The notes under the pieces were generated by a model. The model worked only from the letters and a program-made list of their open reading frames with translations, was not told where the DNA came from and did no database searches. Shown in pieces: positions 61,837 to 64,000 of a stretch of 64,000 bases of DNA. Within the stretch, counting starts at the first letter, position 1; the number at the start of each line of letters is the position of its first letter. The position numbers and the translations under genes were made by a program. Source of the DNA: Verrucomicrobiales bacterium (GTDB taxonomy: Bacteria > Verrucomicrobiota > Verrucomicrobiia > Limisphaerales > J093); NCBI GenBank assembly GCA_015075445.1, contig JABTUJ010000034.1, positions 1 to 64,000 on the forward strand, given 5' to 3'.

Positions 61837-63648
61837 TCAGGCCGGTTGGTTCTGGGGCAGGAAATCCCCCGGACGACGGCCGGGCGTGTACTCGTACGGG
61901 CCGCGCACCACCACGGGCGGCTGGAGGAAGTTCCCGTGCGGCGGCGGCGTGGGCGTGGCCCATTCGAGGGTGGTGGACTCCCAGGGGTTGTCCGAAGTGA
62001 CCCGCTGGCCCCGAAAGATGCTCCAGAAGAAATTGATGATGAAGGGCAGTTGGGCGAGCCCCAATAGCCAGGCCGCATGCGAGATCCCGGTGTTCAGCTT
62101 CAGGGCCAGCGACAACCCATGCACCACGTCCGGGGTGAGCGCATACGTCGCGCCGCCGTCATACATCCGCCGGTGCATCCCCTCGAGGCCCTGGATGAAC
62201 ATGGGCAGAAACACGAGGTTCATGAAGATCAAGGACAACACGAAATGCACGCGACCCCAGAACTCGTTCATCGTCCGACCCGTGACCTTCGGGAACCAGT
62301 AATAAATGCCGGCGAAAAGGGCGAAGATCGTTCCCGGCGCCACCACGTAGTGGAAGTGCGCGATCACGTAGTAGGTGTCGTGCAGGTGAATGTCCGTGGC
62401 GCTGAAGCCCAGCGGCAGACCCGTCAGTCCGCCGATCCCGAACATCGGCAGGAACGCGAGCGCGAAGAGCATCGGCGTGTTGAACCGGATCGAACCGCCC
62501 CAGAGCGAGAGCATGAGTGAGGTCAGGATGATCACCGACGGGATCGAGATCATCATCGTGGTCGTCTGGAAGAACGTGCTGATCCGGGTGCCCATGCCGG
62601 TCAGGTACATGTGGTGCGCCCACACCAGGAAGGAGAGGAACCCGATGGCCATCGCCGAGTACACCAGCGACTTGTAGCCAAAGATCGGCTTGCGAGTGTT
62701 GTTGGCGATGATCTCCGGCACGATGCCCCACGCGGGCAGGATGAGCACGTACACCTCCGGATGCGCCAGGAACCAGAACAGGTGTTGCCAGAGGAGCGGG
62801 CTTCCCCCGCCGCTGACATCGAGCGGCTGTCCCCCCACCACCAGGCCGGTCGGCAGGAAGAACGAGCTCCCAAACAGGTTGTCCACGAGCTGCATGATGC
62901 CGGCCGCCTCCAGCGGCGGGAACGCCAGCAGCAGCAGAAACGCGGTCACCAACTGCGCCCAGACCAGAAACGGCAGCCGCAGCCAGCCCATCCCCTCGGC
63001 CCGAAGCTGAATGATCGTGGTGATGATGTTGACCGAGCCCAGCAAGGACGACGTGATCAGCAGCACCATGCCGATCAGCCAGAGCGATTGCCCGTTGATG
63101 ACGTACGCCGCGTCCGTGATTGTGGCCAGCGGCGAATACGAGGTCCACCCCGACTTCGCCGCCCCGCCGGGGATGAAGAAGCTGATCAACATCACCACGC
63201 CCCCGAGGAAATACACCCAGTAACTGGCCATGTTCAGCTTCGGGAAGGCCATGTCCGGCGCGCCGATCTGCAGCGGGACCAGATAGTTGCCAAAGGCGCC
63301 GGCCGCCAGCGGCACCACCGCCAGGAACACCATGATCGTCCCGTGCATCGCCCCGAAGGAGTTGTAGAGGTCGGGCGACATGATCCCCTGCCCCGCCATG
63401 TCCGGTCCCAGCGCCCAGAGCAGCAGATCCCCGAACACGGGGATCGGTTGCCCGTGGTACGCAAGCTGCCAGCGCATCAGCGCCATGAGCCCGTACCCGA
63501 TGAACAGGAACACGAGCGCCGTGATCCCGTACTGGATGCCGACGACCTTGTGATCGGTCGAGAAAATGTACCTCCGCCAGAACGGCAGGTGCGGGTGATG
63601 CTCCTGCCCGGCGGAGGCGTGGCTCGCCCTCTGTGCGGTGCTCGTCAT
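61837..63648 (-). CDS. ctaD: Cytochrome c oxidase subunit I (aa3-type)
   Basis: The protein has 603 residues. ATG 63648 is chosen over 63702 because it starts the expected MTSTAQRAS N-terminus shortly before FWRRYIFSTDHKVVGIQY. Metal ligands are all visible: AMHGTIMVF (low-spin haem His), AHPEVYVLILPAW (CuB His cross-linked to Tyr), WAHHMY (two CuB His) and VIAHFHYVVAPG (haem a3 and haem a His). The HPEV Glu places it with A1-type haem-copper oxidases. It reduces oxygen to water and pumps protons. First gene of the operon. SCO and DUF420 assembly genes lie at 41655-42796. Confidence 0.96.
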   Translation of the reverse strand: MTSTAQRASHASAGQEHHPHLPFWRRYIFSTDHKVVGIQYGITALVFLFIGYGLMALMRWQLAYHGQPIPVFGDLLLWALGPDMAGQGIMSPDLYNSFGAMHGTIMVFLAVVPLAAGAFGNYLVPLQIGAPDMAFPKLNMASYWVYFLGGVVMLISFFIPGGAAKSGWTSYSPLATITDAAYVINGQSLWLIGMVLLITSSLLGSVNIITTIIQLRAEGMGWLRLPFLVWAQLVTAFLLLLAFPPLEAAGIMQLVDNLFGSSFFLPTGLVVGGQPLDVSGGGSPLLWQHLFWFLAHPEVYVLILPAWGIVPEIIANNTRKPIFGYKSLVYSAMAIGFLSFLVWAHHMYLTGMGTRISTFFQTTTMMISIPSVIILTSLMLSLWGGSIRFNTPMLFALAFLPMFGIGGLTGLPLGFSATDIHLHDTYYVIAHFHYVVAPGTIFALFAGIYYWFPKVTGRTMNEFWGRVHFVLSLIFMNLVFLPMFIQGLEGMHRRMYDGGATYALTPDVVHGLSLALKLNTGISHAAWLLGLAQLPFIINFFWSIFRGQRVTSDNPWESTTLEWATPTPPPHGNFLQPPVVVRGPYEYTPGRRPGDFLPQNQPA

Positions 63649-63780
63649 GCCTCGGAATCCACGGCGGCCCGGGTGCCCAACTCCCCGTCCCCCGCCCGGC
63701 AAGGGCCGCCGCGACCCGACAACGGCGGCGGCTGAGACTGAACTGAAGTTGCGGTCACCCGCGCAAAAAATGTTGAGCGG

Positions 63781-63809
63781 AGGCTAGGAGCAGCCGTCCG
63801 GGTTGTCAA
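63781..63809 (-). promoter_or_regulatory. Candidate sigma-70-type promoter for the oxidase operon
   Basis: On the minus strand TTGACA (63809-63804) is followed after exactly 17 bases by TAGCCT (63786-63781). It lies about 130 bases upstream of the subunit I start, in the right orientation. The -10 box is a partial match. Confidence 0.4.
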
Positions 63810-63911
63810 CTGTTCACCCCTTGAATTCTCTCTGACTCCACCGCGGATCAGCGTGAGCAGTGCTGATGGATGGAACACCACGTCGAAACGGTACGCGCCT
63901 GGCCGGCGGGG

Positions 63912-63940
63912 CAAAATGTCAAATGTTCATGTTTGACCCC
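63912..63940. repeat. Inverted copy of the GGGTCA-type motif
   Basis: Reads CAAAATGTCAAATGTTCATG and then TTTGACCCC. The reverse complement resembles 154-180 and 27824-27850. Confidence 0.35.
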
Positions 63941-63964
63941 ATGGGCGGCCGCGGAAAAATCAAT

Positions 63965-63988
63965 GGCTGGCAACCGAAGCTGCCAGCC
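63965..63988. repeat. 8-bp hairpin, GGCTGGCA/TGCCAGCC
   Basis: Perfect stem of eight pairs with an 8-base loop. The same stem core is found in the hairpin at 47375-47399. Confidence 0.6.
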
Positions 63989-64000
63989 ACTGCGCCGTGA

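Larger units (their letters stand above)
63649..64000. other. Upstream region of the oxidase operon, no gene seen
   Basis: 352 bases to the window edge. It contains the candidate promoter at 63781-63809, the inverted GGGTCA-type motif at 63912-63940 and a GGCTGGCA/TGCCAGCC hairpin at 63965-63988. Confidence 0.5.

Overview
The window looks like a piece of a high-GC chromosome from a verrucomicrobial bacterium, plausibly of the Limisphaerales/Pedosphaera type. This is an inference from gene content: prepilin-like proteins with an N-terminal methylation motif and a C-terminal H-X9-DG signature, an ECF sigma factor beside a Ser/Thr kinase with TPRs, BspA-type leucine-rich repeats, large secreted beta-propeller/FnIII proteins, and dispersed heptamer and palindromic repeats inside and between genes. 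No rRNA, CRISPR array or intact transposase was seen, and no tRNA was recognised by eye.

Region 1 (281-10083, + strand) is a seven-gene run, mostly joined by 4-bp overlaps. It encodes a small Tat-leader Cys protein, a Tat-exported NHL-type propeller, a Tat-exported NapG-like ferredoxin, a NapH-like membrane ferredoxin, a membrane-anchored PQQ-type propeller, a NuoE-NuoF (HydC/HydB-like) fusion, and a [2Fe-2S]-GltD/NfnB-type flavoprotein. It reads as an electron-transfer module linking NAD(P)H, ferredoxin-like clusters and the quinone pool. No hydrogenase or molybdoenzyme catalytic subunit is visible.

Region 2 (10353-23936) is an accessory zone. It holds four nucleotidyltransferase toxin-antitoxin-like modules (one of them AbiEi/AbiEii), a collapsed VapBC pair, one intact and two decayed prepilin genes, a BspA-LRR protein, and a sigma factor with its giant kinase. 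Several genes carry single-base deletions.

Region 3 (23937-28303) looks empty, but its larger part is a heavily decayed hybrid sensor kinase: propeller, Y_Y_Y, HisKA_3 and HATPase remnants remain recognisable in shifting frames.

Region 4 (28304-42796) holds a 1436-residue secreted propeller/FnIII protein, an ECF sigma/anti-sigma pair with a membrane protein, an aldehyde dehydrogenase, a prepilin-like protein, mutL (with a 32-bp inverted repeat inside the gene), a Gfo/Idh/MocA oxidoreductase, and two cytochrome-oxidase assembly genes (DUF420 and SCO).

Region 5 (42840-59070) is the most interesting part. A broken tyrosine-recombinase gene lies next to an eight-gene co-directional defence operon: an XRE-SNF2-DUF3883 helicase, a DUF1016 nuclease, a membrane protein, an MBL-fold protein, a DUF1156 DNA methylase, an AAA15-type ATPase, a small TOPRIM-like protein and a DUF499 ATPase. 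Methylase, helicase and DUF499 ATPase are the core of BREX type 3-like loci, but no PglZ, BrxA or BrxF is present.

Region 6 (59461-63648, - strand) is an aa3-type cytochrome c oxidase operon in the order I-III-IV-two small membrane proteins-II.
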